A program made the translations under genes and the position numbers. 64,000 bases of DNA from a virus, in the IMG/VR virus record IMGVR_UViG_3300034683_000092, positions 32,584-96,583 of that record. One strand, written 5' to 3'. This document shows, piece after piece, positions 34,101 through 45,800 of the stretch. The notes beneath the pieces were generated by a model, which saw only the letters and a program-made list of their open reading frames with translations, was not told the DNA's origin and did no database searches. Position 1 is the stretch's first letter. Every line of letters starts with the position of its first letter.

Positions 34101-37100
34101 TCATGATAAATGTACCGATTTTATCAGCCATATTATTACCTGTCTTGAAATCATATATAGATACAAAATTACCTATTACGTTTCCATCTGAATCAGAATA
34201 TGTATCAGCATGCTCAACCATTAAATCGACTGAACCAGCATAACCAAGAAGGTCGCTTTTAATATGAACTTCAGGAACTGGTTTATCTCTTAAATCATCT
34301 GGTATTGAATCAGAAAAGAAGTTTATTCCTAATGCTTTATAGATTTTATCTATCTTTTCTAAAAACCAATTGTATCTAGTTGAATCAACAGCAGTAGAAG
34401 CTTCGACATCTCTTATTTTAGATCTAATCTCAGCACGTTCTTCTTCGGATGTAGCTAGAGCGTATTCATTCATTAAGTGTAATATAAGTCCCTTACCACG
34501 GCTCTTATTTAAAACAGTGTCTACCTCCTTAATATAATCTTCAAATGTGACAGGCTTATTGCTAATATCACTAAGGAGCGTTATACTTCTAGGGTTATCG
34601 CCCCATAAAGCTTCTGCTTTGCTCTCAGCATAAGTTTTTTCGTGCTCTTTAAAAAATGGGTTAGCTGATGTCATTAAAGACTTAGGCCCGTAAGTAACAC
34701 GTCTATACCTATCACCGCTTGATTTATCTATATAAAACTCGGTCTGTTCATCTCTTCCATCTACTTCTTTCATCTCAACAGATACTGAGTCTCCCTCTTT
34801 GAATATATTTTGAGAGCTGTTAGAGAATTCATCTATTCTATATCCGCCAGCAAATATTCTACTTGAAGAATCAGCCATTGGCAGAGGTACAAATTCTGCT
34901 TTTTCTAGATTGTAGCTTTCGTACTCAGAAGTTCCTTCTATAATATTAAATGATGCATTCATCGCATTATCTAAAACAGACTTAGGCTTAACGCCAAACA
35001 TCCTTTTTATAAAATTAACAACCTTACTAAATAAGCTTTCTCTCTTTAAAGCCTTTTGAAACTCACTGTTTGATAACGTCTCTGAAACAAACTCATGCAA
35101 GTTTTCAAATGCATAGGCATCTCCAACTTTGTTTTTAGCCTCTTCAAATGCCTTTCTAAGCTCGTCTAAGGTCTTTTTGTCAGCTTCTGATAATAATCCC
35201 TTCTTCTCTAATTGCAACATCTTCTGTAGCCTCTTATACGATGCAGCATGTATAAGCTCATGCATGAATATCTCAGAGAATAGCTTCTGATTGTAAATTA
35301 CTGATTTATCTTTATTTATAAGAATAACATCATTTGTCGAATCATAGAAGGCAATATGGTCTTCTCCATTTGTAATATCACGCATTTCTTCAGAAGACAC
35401 AAATCTGACATTTGGATTTAAAGATATATCATTAGTAAGCCTTTTTACAATAGCTTTTTGAGCTTCTGTGCCAACGGATAATATGTCTTTTACTATAATA
35501 GATGATTTAAACGCTTTTCCTACGTACTTAGCGTAATATCTAAATCCATTAAGCAACGCGTCTACAAACTCTGGCTCTACTTCTGAGTCACTAACAAAAG
35601 GCGCTCCATCTACTTTCTCTACTTTAACAACTCCATTCGCTGCTGACTTAACGACAACTGGCACAGCCTTTTCTCTTGTTGAATCTTTATAATCAACTAA
35701 TACGAATATAGAGTTTTTATTTGTCTTCGCCGTTTCTATGCCGTTTATTTCAAATTGACTAACATTAAAGCTTGACTTTGACGTATCATCAACAGATATT
35801 GCTTTTACATTTGGTGAAAACAATGGACTGCCAACAATAGAGTATTTAGTATCAAGCATTCTAGTATCAAAATTATATATCTTACTACCTTTTGACGTAC
35901 CAGCTTTTTGATAATATGTATAACCATTAGCCTCTGCCGATTTAACGTATATAGAATCAGTTCTATTGGATGATCTCTTTATTAGAGTAGGGAGACCTGT
36001 CTCTGATTCGTCAGCAGGAGTGTTAAACTTAATATCATAATTTATTGGATCTCCATTAATTGCGTCTGTGCCATTAAATAATCCTCCTTTTTTAACTGGA
36101 GCCATCTCTTTTTTAAGACTTCTAACAGATGACGGGTTGTTAATAGCGAACTCTAATATAAATCTATCTCTAATATTAGTAAGATTTTCATTAGATATAT
36201 TAGAGATAACAGATTCAAAACCATCACTTAGAGATTTATATAAATCAGACGGCAATGCTAAAGAGTAGTTGGTAGCACCAAATGACATTCCAAATGTATT
36301 AACTCCATATCTAACAAAGTCTTTTTGGAATTCTGTATATCTATCAGAAAAGTCGGTTCGTTTAATAACTTTAAATTCCCCATTTTCATCTTCTACTACT
36401 TCTAGCTGACCAAGTATTTCAAATGTGTATTGCAACTCTTGAATGTCTTCTACTTTAAACTCTGGAGACCCTGGCATTCTAATTTCTTTTGTGCCGTCTC
36501 GTTTTGTCGATGTAGTTAACTCATTCATAAATCTAACATGCGTTTTGCCATTCTCTTCAAGCCATTGTGATACGGCTGTAACCTTGTCTACAAAATGATT
36601 ATTAAATGCGTCTTTGCCAGTTAGATTCCTTTTAACAGTATGTTTTTTACCGTTTTTTCTATAAGTAACAGTTACTGGGTATGGCTTTATGCTATTATAT
36701 CCTTCAAACTTAGAATCCCATTGTACGCCATTTATTAAATATTGTACGAGTTCTTCACGCATAAGATGATTAGTCTTTGAATCAGATTTTAAATCTAATA
36801 AGTTAGACTTTAATACTGAATCCACAAAGGCTTTCACAATCTTACTATGCTTAAAGAATACGCTCTCGTTTATAGTATTTGCATCAGTTAAAGCACCAAG
36901 CGATTGCTCTAAGTGTGGCAGAGATGATAGTATGTTATCTATCTTATAAGGAAATGATTTTTTTGTAACTAAAACCCCTTCCTCGTTAGAGGATAGTACC
37001 TCGTTGACTGTATCTATAACATCCTCTATTAACATCTGGTTGCTTGGAAGACTCTTTAACGTACTTAACATCTTTGAGAACAATGAGAGGCTATCACCCA

Positions 37101-40100
37101 TATGTCTAAATGTTCTAAATAGATTAAGAACAGCAGCCTGCTCAGTGATAAACTCTATTTCCTTAGCAGAAAGAATGTCTTTAGATAGAAGAGATCTTAA
37201 TGAATCCATATTATCTAAAGCTAAAATCCCATTTGTTAAGAAGTTAGAATCAAATGTGTCAAAAGTAACATCTGAAAACTTCTTATTAGCACCAGCTTTG
37301 TCTAATAAAGCATTCATTATAAATACAGCCTCATTATAGCCAGCATCTCTTGATATGCCTTTTGTGTCAGCAATGATTTTAATAATCGGTTGAGACATCA
37401 TATTGAAAGCAAAATCCTCACTTAATCCATTAACTGATAACATTGCTAGCAATGAAGGAATAGTATTCTCATTCAGATTTAAATAAGGCAATATCTGCTC
37501 TTTAACGTTATCAATAGCTGCATTTATCAAAGAGTCGGCTATTTCAAATTTAACTGGCTCGCTTGTTAATGTATCGTATTTAACTCCGTCTATATTTAAT
37601 TGCACATAGTTATCTGCTAATTCAATCTTTGGCGAGGAATGGTTTTCTCCAGCTCTTGATAAATAAGACAAAGATTTCATTCCAAGAGCAAATATGCCAG
37701 TACCTAAAACGCCATTAAATGAACTCTGATGGACTTTAAATTTATCAAGGATACTTGACAGGTCTAAGTCGTCAGAGGCTGATTTAACTCCTCTAATAGC
37801 GTTTATTCTATTTATCTGATCTCTAAGATTAGACATAGAAATAGGAGTCATCATTCTCTTTAGATTGTTTTCATCAGAGAAAGCTTCTAGCATTCCTTCA
37901 ATAACAATGTTTTTATAATGCTTAATAGCGTCTTCGTAGTCTAATTCGCTGATTTGTTCTTCAGATAATTCATTAAACTCAAACACGCCAGCTTCTTCAT
38001 TATATGTATAATCTACTGTGTTGCCGTCTTCGTCACGTATTGGGTCTCTAAATAAAACAAACAACGAGTCTACGTCGAAGTCGCTACCGTGTAACTCTAC
38101 TACATCTTTTGGTACTATAACACCATTGCCTTTGTTTTCATGGAAGCCAACTATATTAAGTACTACAGCGGAGTGCATCTCAGATGACGGAATACGAAGC
38201 CCTAATGCGTCCCCATTAGCAAATAGTAATCTTGCTGGTTTACCATTTGCTATATCCGACTCCATCTGTTCAAAAGCTTCTTTACCAATCATCTTTTTAG
38301 CAGCAGACCTAGAAATCATTGCGTCTGCAACAATGGTGTTTTTCCCAGCAACAGTAAAGCTATTATAAGACAGCTCTTTGCCATCTGGTCTCTTTATGCC
38401 GACAGCAGCTTGCAAAACCAGCTTACCACCATTAAACTTAATACCAACAGTATTCCTTGTTATATAAGAAGACATTTGGCTTATACTCTTTTGAACAATA
38501 GCAGGGAAGTTTATTGATATACCATTTTTAAGCATATCGTAAATATTATCATCAGTGCCGCCTTCTAGCTTAGTTTGAATGACTTCTTTCGCTTTTGTTT
38601 TATCAATATTACCATTTGATACCAGTTCAGACAAAACCTTTTTACGGCCTTCTAATATTAAATTAGCAGTTGCATTATAAACCTTAACAGCACGTTCGAC
38701 ATTATGTCCAAGGATATTTAAGAAATAAACAAGCTGCGATGGATAAGCAACAATATTATCTTCTACATCATGCATTGGATTTAACTGCATTCTATAATGA
38801 GCGTTGTCTATCATTACAGATGCCTTGTTGTTAGCTGCTTCAACGTCACCAGATGTAGCTTCTTCAAATGTAATCATGTCACCTTTAGGTATACCAGTCT
38901 TCATTGCTGATTCAAATACGGCTTCTCTATACCCATTAGCGTTCATCATGTCTCTAAGATTAGACAACTCTTTAGACCCCTCACATAATTTATCTGTTAA
39001 TACAACCCATGAGTATTTCACAGATCGTGGTATTCCATCTTTATCTACTGAGAAATAAACTGGTTTACCAATAATGCCAAGATTATAAGATTCTCCAAGA
39101 CCAAATTTAATTTGTTCATATCTTTCTGGAGTAATAAACCCCATACCATCTGCATAGTCGATTGTACCATCTGAGTATTTTTCTAATATTTCTTTTTTAA
39201 TGTTATCCCATGATTCTTTATCTTCTTTATCTAAATGTGGCTTTATTAGTCTATCAAGACGCTGCATTCTGTATTCGTCACCAAATTTAACATCCTGCAT
39301 AACAAGCACTTTAGACTCTTTCTCAACACGATTATCATTCATGTTTAAAGATGTACCAGGCGCATAAACAAGCGACATACGCTTTGTTTCCTTAATAGCA
39401 TTGCCGTAATAGTTATGATTACCTGTAGCTAGCTGAGTCACTGAATAAGAATTAACATAGTGATTCATAACAAACAACTTTACCAATGGCAATAAGACTT
39501 CTTTTCTATTGTTGCCTATATCAGCCTTTGTCTGTCTAAGTTTACCTTTGTTGTTTATATGCATTTGACCAAGCTCCTTGCTAGAGAACTCAACGCCTGT
39601 AAACCGTTTTGTTATTTTAATAAAGTCTTCATCTAATGAGATTCCATCCTCAATCATCTTTGAAGCTAAAGAGTCTGCCATCTTATCAAAGAAGTCATTA
39701 ATTGCTTTGTCAAACCTATCTTTATTCTTAGTATTTTTCAAAGCTTCTTTAAGGCTATTTGTATTATTAGCAATGTCATTTCTAAGTATAGATTTATACT
39801 CCTCTCCAAAAACTGCTTTTAGGGCTTCTTCTAAAGCCTTCATGTTTACAAATGAATCTACCTTGAACCCTTTTATAGAAGACTCGTGAGCTAAATTCTG
39901 ACTTAAATACTGCTCGTATAAAGCAGGGAATATTCTACCTATAATCCATGGTTCTGGCTTCATCGCTACTTGCGCAGCTTCTGTGTCTGGTCTGTTTGAT
40001 TTTACATAAATAAACTGCCAATACTTAGGTTCATTTGGGTATCTTCTTAATTGATCGATAAAACCAGCTTGAAATTCACGAGCAATAAACGTTTCAAAAG

Positions 40101-42867
40101 ACTCTCCTTTAAACTCTATAATTTTATCATCTCCAAATGGATTCCTAAGCACTATACCGTTGTGTTGATAGTAATCGTATATTTGGCTTATACCTTTTGT
40201 GAATATATTGTTTTTAAAGAAATCAAGTTTCATAAATGGCATCTCAAGACTACCTAATAACGGAAATTTTCTAGCATATGTAGCAAATGGCCTCATTTGA
40301 AACAATGTATTAAAAACTCTATTACCCCAAGATGCATTAGATATAGTATATCGCTTTTTCCCCTTTGCATCCCTATAAGAACCAGACTTAGCTGTTTCGC
40401 CATATCCTTCAAACAATGATGACATATGTTCTAAGAAAGATCCCTCATCTTCTAATATACGCTCCATGAAGTCATTAAATGAAATATCCTCTCCTTCTTT
40501 CTCTGCCTCCTCTGCATCTATTTGTTTATCTCCTTCTCTAGCTTCGTTCTCATCAGTTTTTAGTATTCTTTCTATAAAGAAATAAATATCTTCTGCTGCT
40601 AATGTATAAGATGAATCTATTACATCACCAACCAATGTGGCTGGTTTTAATTTAGATATATTGAAGCCTAGATTTTCTAGGAATCTTTTAGATATATTGT
40701 ATGAAGATAAATCATCTTTTCTTTTACGTAAAATCTCTATAGTCTTTAGTTCTTCTCTTAAAAAGTCCTTAAATTCAGACGCAGAATTAAATTTAGATGC
40801 TAAAAGAGATTTAAATTTACGAATAAATGTATAATCTTTACTAGAGTTTGCCCCCTTTTTATATCTAAACTTTCTGTTTCCGTAATCTTGAGATTGTTCA
40901 GCTATTAGTAGTTTAGACTCTTTCATAGAGTTAAACGTAGAGAATATCTCTGAAAACAAATTCTTAGCGTTAACAGAATGCATTATTCCATAAACATCTT
41001 GATTTTCATCTATTGGATTAGCCAAGCCTTTCTTTGCTAATTCATTTACAGCGTTTATGTATCGTTCTACAAAGTCAAAAGTAGATTCTTTGCTTCTTCT
41101 GTATAACACTAAAGATCCATCTGTTTTCGCTTTGTTAAGAGTGTTTTTAGACGAATCCTTATTAGCATTACCTTTGTTATAAGCTAATATAGAAATACGA
41201 CCGTCTTCTCCATAGAAAGCAGAGATGTCTTTACGCATCTTCTCGTATTTTTTAGTCTTATGATATTCACCATAGTCATCATCTATTGATTTAATATACG
41301 CATCTATTAGTCTTTTAGCGAGTACAACATCGTCTCTTTTTGCGTATCTTTCATCAGTGAATAATCTCCCAATTAATCTATCATTACCTACTATTAAATT
41401 AGAAAGTCTAGATTCTATCTGTTTAATAAAATCTCCATTTGGATCTAGCCCTTCTAGCAATTGGAATGTTTTAAAAAATGCGAATCTTGGATTTACAAGC
41501 CTTCCCTTTTTGTCATTATAGATAGCACCTAAGAATTGTTTTACTTTATCAAATATCTTGGATTCTCTATCAACCTTGCTTGAATTTGCCTCAAAGGCTC
41601 CTTCTACTCCAATTTTATCAGCACCCTCTGCCTCTTCTAGTAAGTCGTCAAAAGATTCTAATTCCCCCTCGTCTACTTCATCATCTATCTCTTGCTGTTC
41701 GAGAGATTCGTCTTCTTCTTCTAAATCCTGCTCGAATTGCTCTGAGCTTTTAAATCTAATAGGCTTTTTACTAGGGAATATATCTTTTAATATTTTATTG
41801 TAAACAGAATTAGACTTAGACACATTTGGGTCTGACACAACAGCTTCAAGCATTTTAAATCTAGCACTAGATTTAATTTTAAGAGCGCCAACTCTCAGTA
41901 GATCAAGGGTTAATACCTGCCCGTTATTTAAAGTTATATCTTTACCAGTACGCTCTATTATTGACTCAGCCTTTTTGTACTCTGCAAGCTTTCGACAAAA
42001 CAGTTTGTATTCAGAAGATAGCGTGTTTAATATGTATGTAAGGATTTCATTGTCATCCATTTGCATCCCGCTTTCTGGATCACCATTATTATATAGATTA
42101 CTATATTGTAATGTGATTTCCTTTTTGATCTCTCTATACACATCATAAACACCAAACACCTCTATAATACCCTTGAAATTCCTTTCTCCAGTGAATTCAT
42201 TTTGCTTAACAGAAAAAACTCCAGCATCCATTAAATCGAAATAATTGTCTATCATTTTTCTGTTAGACAATAAATTTCTAATAAGCTTTTTAATCTTATT
42301 TATTATAGCGCTAAATATAGACTCTGATGGCTTATCTTTTTTATTTTGATATTCAAAGGCTAGCATTTCCTCTACAGCAATAGATCTTTGCTCATCACTC
42401 ATCATATCTAATGATGCTTTTAGATCGTTGCTGGCTGAATTGTAATAAGCGTTATATAAATTAGCTCTGTCTTTTTGAGATAGATATTCATTATATATCT
42501 TATGAAAAGCCTCATGTCTCAAAGCCGCTTTATCAACGACGCCATTGTTTGATTCTATTTCTATAATACCATCTATAAATCTACTTCTTGACTCTTTATC
42601 AGAAGAGTTCATTTCATTTGCTATAAACGAATAGAATCCATCAGATTCATTTTTAAATACAGATTTAAGCCAGCTTATAGCTTGCGATATGTTCATCTCT
42701 TTATCTAGAGATAGTTCTTGTGTAGACAGAATAGAGATTGCTTCATTAAGAGTAGGGATATTATCCCCACTCTTTATATACAAAGCATAAGCTATTGTTT
42801 CTCCATACTGCGCTACTAAATCTTTCCAAGCCTTAGATGACTTGTTTGGACATTTTAATGCACTCAT
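31174..42867 (-). CDS. Giant virion RNA polymerase polyprotein, crAss-like two-barrel type
   Basis: 3897 aa. The catalytic Asp triad is in HGSDFDVDSLFVLF (D1596, D1598, D1600), the metal-binding motif of the second double-psi barrel. In crAss-like phages (phi14:2 gp66 type) this polymerase is packaged, injected and transcribes early genes. Around it lie an N-terminal zincin-like RHEAFHKIY (H118), a second zincin-like MHELIHAAS (H2536) with NLHEFVSE downstream, and a PD-(D/E)XK nuclease-like unit GYAGSVDLMV with YDFKTG (D2906, K2908). A C-terminal hydrophobic helix FFMAYAIYGFMF may contact membrane. The metal sites suggest self-processing or DNA cleavage, which is an inference. Starts 5 bases from the next cargo gene's stop; the stop is TAG. 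Confidence 0.9.
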   Translation of the reverse strand: MSALKCPNKSSKAWKDLVAQYGETIAYALYIKSGDNIPTLNEAISILSTQELSLDKEMNISQAISWLKSVFKNESDGFYSFIANEMNSSDKESRSRFIDGIIEIESNNGVVDKAALRHEAFHKIYNEYLSQKDRANLYNAYYNSASNDLKASLDMMSDEQRSIAVEEMLAFEYQNKKDKPSESIFSAIINKIKKLIRNLLSNRKMIDNYFDLMDAGVFSVKQNEFTGERNFKGIIEVFGVYDVYREIKKEITLQYSNLYNNGDPESGMQMDDNEILTYILNTLSSEYKLFCRKLAEYKKAESIIERTGKDITLNNGQVLTLDLLRVGALKIKSSARFKMLEAVVSDPNVSKSNSVYNKILKDIFPSKKPIRFKSSEQFEQDLEEEDESLEQQEIDDEVDEGELESFDDLLEEAEGADKIGVEGAFEANSSKVDRESKIFDKVKQFLGAIYNDKKGRLVNPRFAFFKTFQLLEGLDPNGDFIKQIESRLSNLIVGNDRLIGRLFTDERYAKRDDVVLAKRLIDAYIKSIDDDYGEYHKTKKYEKMRKDISAFYGEDGRISILAYNKGNANKDSSKNTLNKAKTDGSLVLYRRSKESTFDFVERYINAVNELAKKGLANPIDENQDVYGIMHSVNAKNLFSEIFSTFNSMKESKLLIAEQSQDYGNRKFRYKKGANSSKDYTFIRKFKSLLASKFNSASEFKDFLREELKTIEILRKRKDDLSSYNISKRFLENLGFNISKLKPATLVGDVIDSSYTLAAEDIYFFIERILKTDENEAREGDKQIDAEEAEKEGEDISFNDFMERILEDEGSFLEHMSSLFEGYGETAKSGSYRDAKGKKRYTISNASWGNRVFNTLFQMRPFATYARKFPLLGSLEMPFMKLDFFKNNIFTKGISQIYDYYQHNGIVLRNPFGDDKIIEFKGESFETFIAREFQAGFIDQLRRYPNEPKYWQFIYVKSNRPDTEAAQVAMKPEPWIIGRIFPALYEQYLSQNLAHESSIKGFKVDSFVNMKALEEALKAVFGEEYKSILRNDIANNTNSLKEALKNTKNKDRFDKAINDFFDKMADSLASKMIEDGISLDEDFIKITKRFTGVEFSSKELGQMHINNKGKLRQTKADIGNNRKEVLLPLVKLFVMNHYVNSYSVTQLATGNHNYYGNAIKETKRMSLVYAPGTSLNMNDNRVEKESKVLVMQDVKFGDEYRMQRLDRLIKPHLDKEDKESWDNIKKEILEKYSDGTIDYADGMGFITPERYEQIKFGLGESYNLGIIGKPVYFSVDKDGIPRSVKYSWVVLTDKLCEGSKELSNLRDMMNANGYREAVFESAMKTGIPKGDMITFEEATSGDVEAANNKASVMIDNAHYRMQLNPMHDVEDNIVAYPSQLVYFLNILGHNVERAVKVYNATANLILEGRKKVLSELVSNGNIDKTKAKEVIQTKLEGGTDDNIYDMLKNGISINFPAIVQKSISQMSSYITRNTVGIKFNGGKLVLQAAVGIKRPDGKELSYNSFTVAGKNTIVADAMISRSAAKKMIGKEAFEQMESDIANGKPARLLFANGDALGLRIPSSEMHSAVVLNIVGFHENKGNGVIVPKDVVELHGSDFDVDSLFVLFRDPIRDEDGNTVDYTYNEEAGVFEFNELSEEQISELDYEDAIKHYKNIVIEGMLEAFSDENNLKRMMTPISMSNLRDQINRINAIRGVKSASDDLDLSSILDKFKVHQSSFNGVLGTGIFALGMKSLSYLSRAGENHSSPKIELADNYVQLNIDGVKYDTLTSEPVKFEIADSLINAAIDNVKEQILPYLNLNENTIPSLLAMLSVNGLSEDFAFNMMSQPIIKIIADTKGISRDAGYNEAVFIMNALLDKAGANKKFSDVTFDTFDSNFLTNGILALDNMDSLRSLLSKDILSAKEIEFITEQAAVLNLFRTFRHMGDSLSLFSKMLSTLKSLPSNQMLIEDVIDTVNEVLSSNEEGVLVTKKSFPYKIDNILSSLPHLEQSLGALTDANTINESVFFKHSKIVKAFVDSVLKSNLLDLKSDSKTNHLMREELVQYLINGVQWDSKFEGYNSIKPYPVTVTYRKNGKKHTVKRNLTGKDAFNNHFVDKVTAVSQWLEENGKTHVRFMNELTTSTKRDGTKEIRMPGSPEFKVEDIQELQYTFEILGQLEVVEDENGEFKVIKRTDFSDRYTEFQKDFVRYGVNTFGMSFGATNYSLALPSDLYKSLSDGFESVISNISNENLTNIRDRFILEFAINNPSSVRSLKKEMAPVKKGGLFNGTDAINGDPINYDIKFNTPADESETGLPTLIKRSSNRTDSIYVKSAEANGYTYYQKAGTSKGSKIYNFDTRMLDTKYSIVGSPLFSPNVKAISVDDTSKSSFNVSQFEINGIETAKTNKNSIFVLVDYKDSTREKAVPVVVKSAANGVVKVEKVDGAPFVSDSEVEPEFVDALLNGFRYYAKYVGKAFKSSIIVKDILSVGTEAQKAIVKRLTNDISLNPNVRFVSSEEMRDITNGEDHIAFYDSTNDVILINKDKSVIYNQKLFSEIFMHELIHAASYKRLQKMLQLEKKGLLSEADKKTLDELRKAFEEAKNKVGDAYAFENLHEFVSETLSNSEFQKALKRESLFSKVVNFIKRMFGVKPKSVLDNAMNASFNIIEGTSEYESYNLEKAEFVPLPMADSSSRIFAGGYRIDEFSNSSQNIFKEGDSVSVEMKEVDGRDEQTEFYIDKSSGDRYRRVTYGPKSLMTSANPFFKEHEKTYAESKAEALWGDNPRSITLLSDISNKPVTFEDYIKEVDTVLNKSRGKGLILHLMNEYALATSEEERAEIRSKIRDVEASTAVDSTRYNWFLEKIDKIYKALGINFFSDSIPDDLRDKPVPEVHIKSDLLGYAGSVDLMVEHADTYSDSDGNVIGNFVSIYDFKTGNNMADKIGTFIMNHGDQIKTITNSPLDKAKLQLAFYAVIMKLENPTIRFRDLKVAYAANEYSAVVNNPNTSVEVEAFIPMVEQLLKDKEVLEELGLPLDVHAKMIEKSKDVFNTGHYSHSSNYKAEDAILSGKSGRRTLKEINRSISILEQRLKLPEVANNPSELMRVRSLISELLREKHKFDTDFDGVALNIAASEDTGIVSSFLGNIKDSKNPVIQNIVKMYTIAKETFRKATMKKLSNIKKLTDDLRKEYISKRSISEMVEADYTGMYEQLLKEAEIPNIGLVQRLILETDDEWNSLSDVQKAFIKEYVSIMDSYFIGNDALANQVAVTTPNGKAYSNLEVRNALSTSEKFVYYKGFFPKTRARNIDLHKKYGNGNSLVGRFSATNIKREILESMSFHDENLFDEYDNDDIAIPLKYLGNTSINSKRFYSMNLADSLGQFVEWSEYKREMDDVYSYAQAVRQEMLALGESGIHSLHGKFKSDISLIERFSNRVIRRVNKSQGIMGETKIALGTHPVTGQQIFLSPEQTMRKLNRWSSATIMWARPFGAAGNAIVGHLTTFLSALSYSWATKFLGVKMTDYKASTVLAAWKEFTAMSGRVMSGGKLENEKLWLFMDLLGMHDGEVRGWRDRQTMALRERTSAGEFMMGLHSFGEMSISMTTVASVLKNMKLEDGRSMWDAYKIVDGQLVYDGPLRGVTYDSNGNREEVKDLTPMEIGRIRRIHERTQGGYKNEEMSGMEMTAFGQFAISLKKYFPRIIMNLIQSKHNDITLGEYEQVGLEKDGTPILKWTPRKGVNGKLRILFPLMLDFFGGTAKSIAMFSTEGYRPMIKRWESLSDEEKVSLVHFMNTTMSFFMAYAIYGFMFKDNDDDDTMKKWWYTYMMMNVSQQYNPVDILNTGKSFLEPVAVTRAYKSLEAASKMFVAGVDIAINNGQDAYTQRGDLRGWVEFRKSIPYMSSYYDFASKLEKSGFIDDDTQLSDLTGLFR

Positions 42868-42871
42868 ATTT

Positions 42872-45800
42872 TTAACATTTTTTCTTTCTATCCTCAGCGT
42901 TGTTTATTTCTGATTGATTGAATAAATTTTCTTGCAAAGATAATCCATTTTCTTCAGACATAAAGGCTTTTTCTGCTTCTGCAACATTTCCTGATAAATC
43001 ATCAAATAAAGAAGCTTCAATAAAATCATCATTTAAGTCCTCCTCAATTGAAATAGTTTTCTCTTGTACAGCTAAAGCATTAGTTTCTTTTTTGATTGAG
43101 GAGCCAGATTCTACTGATATACTGATTTCAGTAGGATTCACTTCAGATAAGTTAGTCATTAAATTAGATGAGATCTCTTTTATAAAATCAGACATTTCCT
43201 CGTCATTTAAGACGCCTTTTGAATCGTTCATATTTTTACTCATTGAATTATAATAGTTTCTATCTAATGGAATATTATTATTGTCATCAATAGATGATTC
43301 TAGCACATCAGTAGTTACTGTTTTTAATCCATTTGTCTCATATTCATCTAAAACAGCCGCCGCCTGGTCTATTGAGAATCCGCTGTTTATTAGCGATTGC
43401 TCAACTTTATCTCTATCAGATGAGAAATTAGGTAATTGATCCTCCTTTATTCCAGCTAATTCAGACAAGAACCTTTTAAATTTAAGTCCATACTTAACTT
43501 CGGTAGGCAATATTGGCTCTCCGTAAAATAAGAAATTCCTTTTTTCTCGTTCCGTTTCATTGGCCTGACGTCTATATCCTTCCATAGACTTATTTGACCT
43601 AACTAAATAGTCAAAACTTGTCTGAGCATTAGATGAATTCTTTTTTGAAATTCTCTTTGATTCAAGTTTTTTAAAGTCTGCCAATTGATTCTCATCGTCA
43701 GAGTTCATGTAGTATATAGAACCAACACCACTGCCTTCGTTGCCATAGCTGTATTTATATAAAATTCCGTTTACTGGAGAGCCAGGCATTGTTTGTATTG
43801 GCGATTTGTCTAGTATTGACTTAGTTAAATCTCTAACGCATCTAACCAACTGCACGTCATCTTTTGACTTAGAAAGACCAAGCTCTTCTGCTATAACGAC
43901 TGATGCGCCTTTGCTAAATATTTTACCAGATAAAAAACTTTTTCCAGTAAATATATCTATAAGCTGTAAATACATCGCTTCTTTATCTTTTGCTGTAGCG
44001 AGAAGATTGTATATACCTAAGAATGATTGTCTACTCAATGAAGGCAAATCCTTAGCATTTGAATATGCATTATAAGCTTCTTCTGCATCGTATTTATCTG
44101 ATATTAAATCAAATATATTACTTAATGCGCTATTGAATTGACCATTATAAACAGCTATTGATTCTGCAAATCCGTATTTATTAACTTCCTCGTCTATTGA
44201 CAAATCAGCTTTTGTTGAAACCATTGACTCGTCATATAAACTACTTAGAATGGTAGCTAGCTCTTTCTTGTGTAAATTATAAAATCCATTTAACTCATCA
44301 ACTGAATCATTAAATATTTCTTTTAAAAGTGTTTGTCCATATGAGTCAAAATGCTCAAACGAAATAACTCCATCTGGTAATGAGAATCCATTTGATTCAT
44401 TTAGTAATTTACTGAACTGATGTATAAAGTTGTTAAATTTTAAATTACCTAATTTGAAATCTTCGTTCATGAAATAAGTAGATATACTCTTAAACGAATT
44501 AGCTAAATCTGATATTATTGACTTAACGTTTAGATCACGACCGTTTTTACCTATTTTAGCTAAACCTGTATTAGACATCTTCTTTGCTGAAAGAGCTACA
44601 TATATTTGCTTTTTTGAATTAGGAATATTCAAAATCATATATACATGAGATCCAGAATATAATTTTTTAGTCTTTAATGCTTCATCTTCTAAGTCTTTGT
44701 TAGAAAATATTTTAAATCCAACTATGCTATTAGAATTAAACTCAACACCAAATGCATTAGATACTTTTTGAAGCACTCTACTTATCATGTTGCCATCGGT
44801 GTTTTCATCAAATGAATTCTCTGAATATACAAACTTTAACTTTTTAGGACTGCTAACTATTTTACCAGATATATTTTCTCCATTTAGTTTAATAAAAGCC
44901 GACTTGCTAATTTTATCTATATTCTTAACTTTTTCAATTGTTATAGAGTTTTTATCACCAGTTACTTCATCTGCTAAATTAAGCATTGCCACTTCAGCTT
45001 GGCTTAGCATGCCAACATTTACTAGGTCGCCATTTTGCTTTTTAGCATATACTCCAATCATCATTTTACCATTCTTGTTTACCCTCAAGAATACTAATTC
45101 TGCACCTTTTTTAACTGGACTATCTACGCTATCTATTATACTTGAAGACGTTGGGTGTTCCATTTTAAATGAGACTACATTACCTTCTATATTTACACCA
45201 ACAATACTCTCATCAGATTGTTCTTCATCTGATAAATCCTCCTCTGGTATTAAAGAACCGTCGTCTAATACGTCTTCAAAGTCTTCGTTTAAATCCGCTT
45301 GAGCCTCTTCTACTTCTTCTCTAGCTTCATCTAGTTCAGCCTCTTCTTCTGTATTATTTACTAGTTTTTCTTCCGCTTTTTCCTCTTTAGTACGAGTAGC
45401 TTTTTTTGTAGAAGTTCCAGACAATACCTGTTTTTCAAATATTAAATCATCTGAATATACATTATAGTTGTTCTTGATAGATTTCTTAGACTCCTCAGCA
45501 GTGCTAGTTATAGATGATATAAACTTATTATCTCCAAACGGATAACTGCCGTCTGGCCTTTGGGCGTTATATATCAAAGCGTATTTTGTAGCTCTAGAAA
45601 TCATTGTATACATAGCTGTGTTGAATTCACTATCTTGCTTTTTCTGGTAAGATGCGAATCCATTTGGAGTTATATATACAAAGATGCTGTCAATAGTACG
45701 ACCTTGCATGTCTTTATAAAATACAAACTCATATCTACTTGGATCTACATCAGCAAAAGCCCTTGTTAACGAATTTAACTCATCTTGTGTATTATAAACA

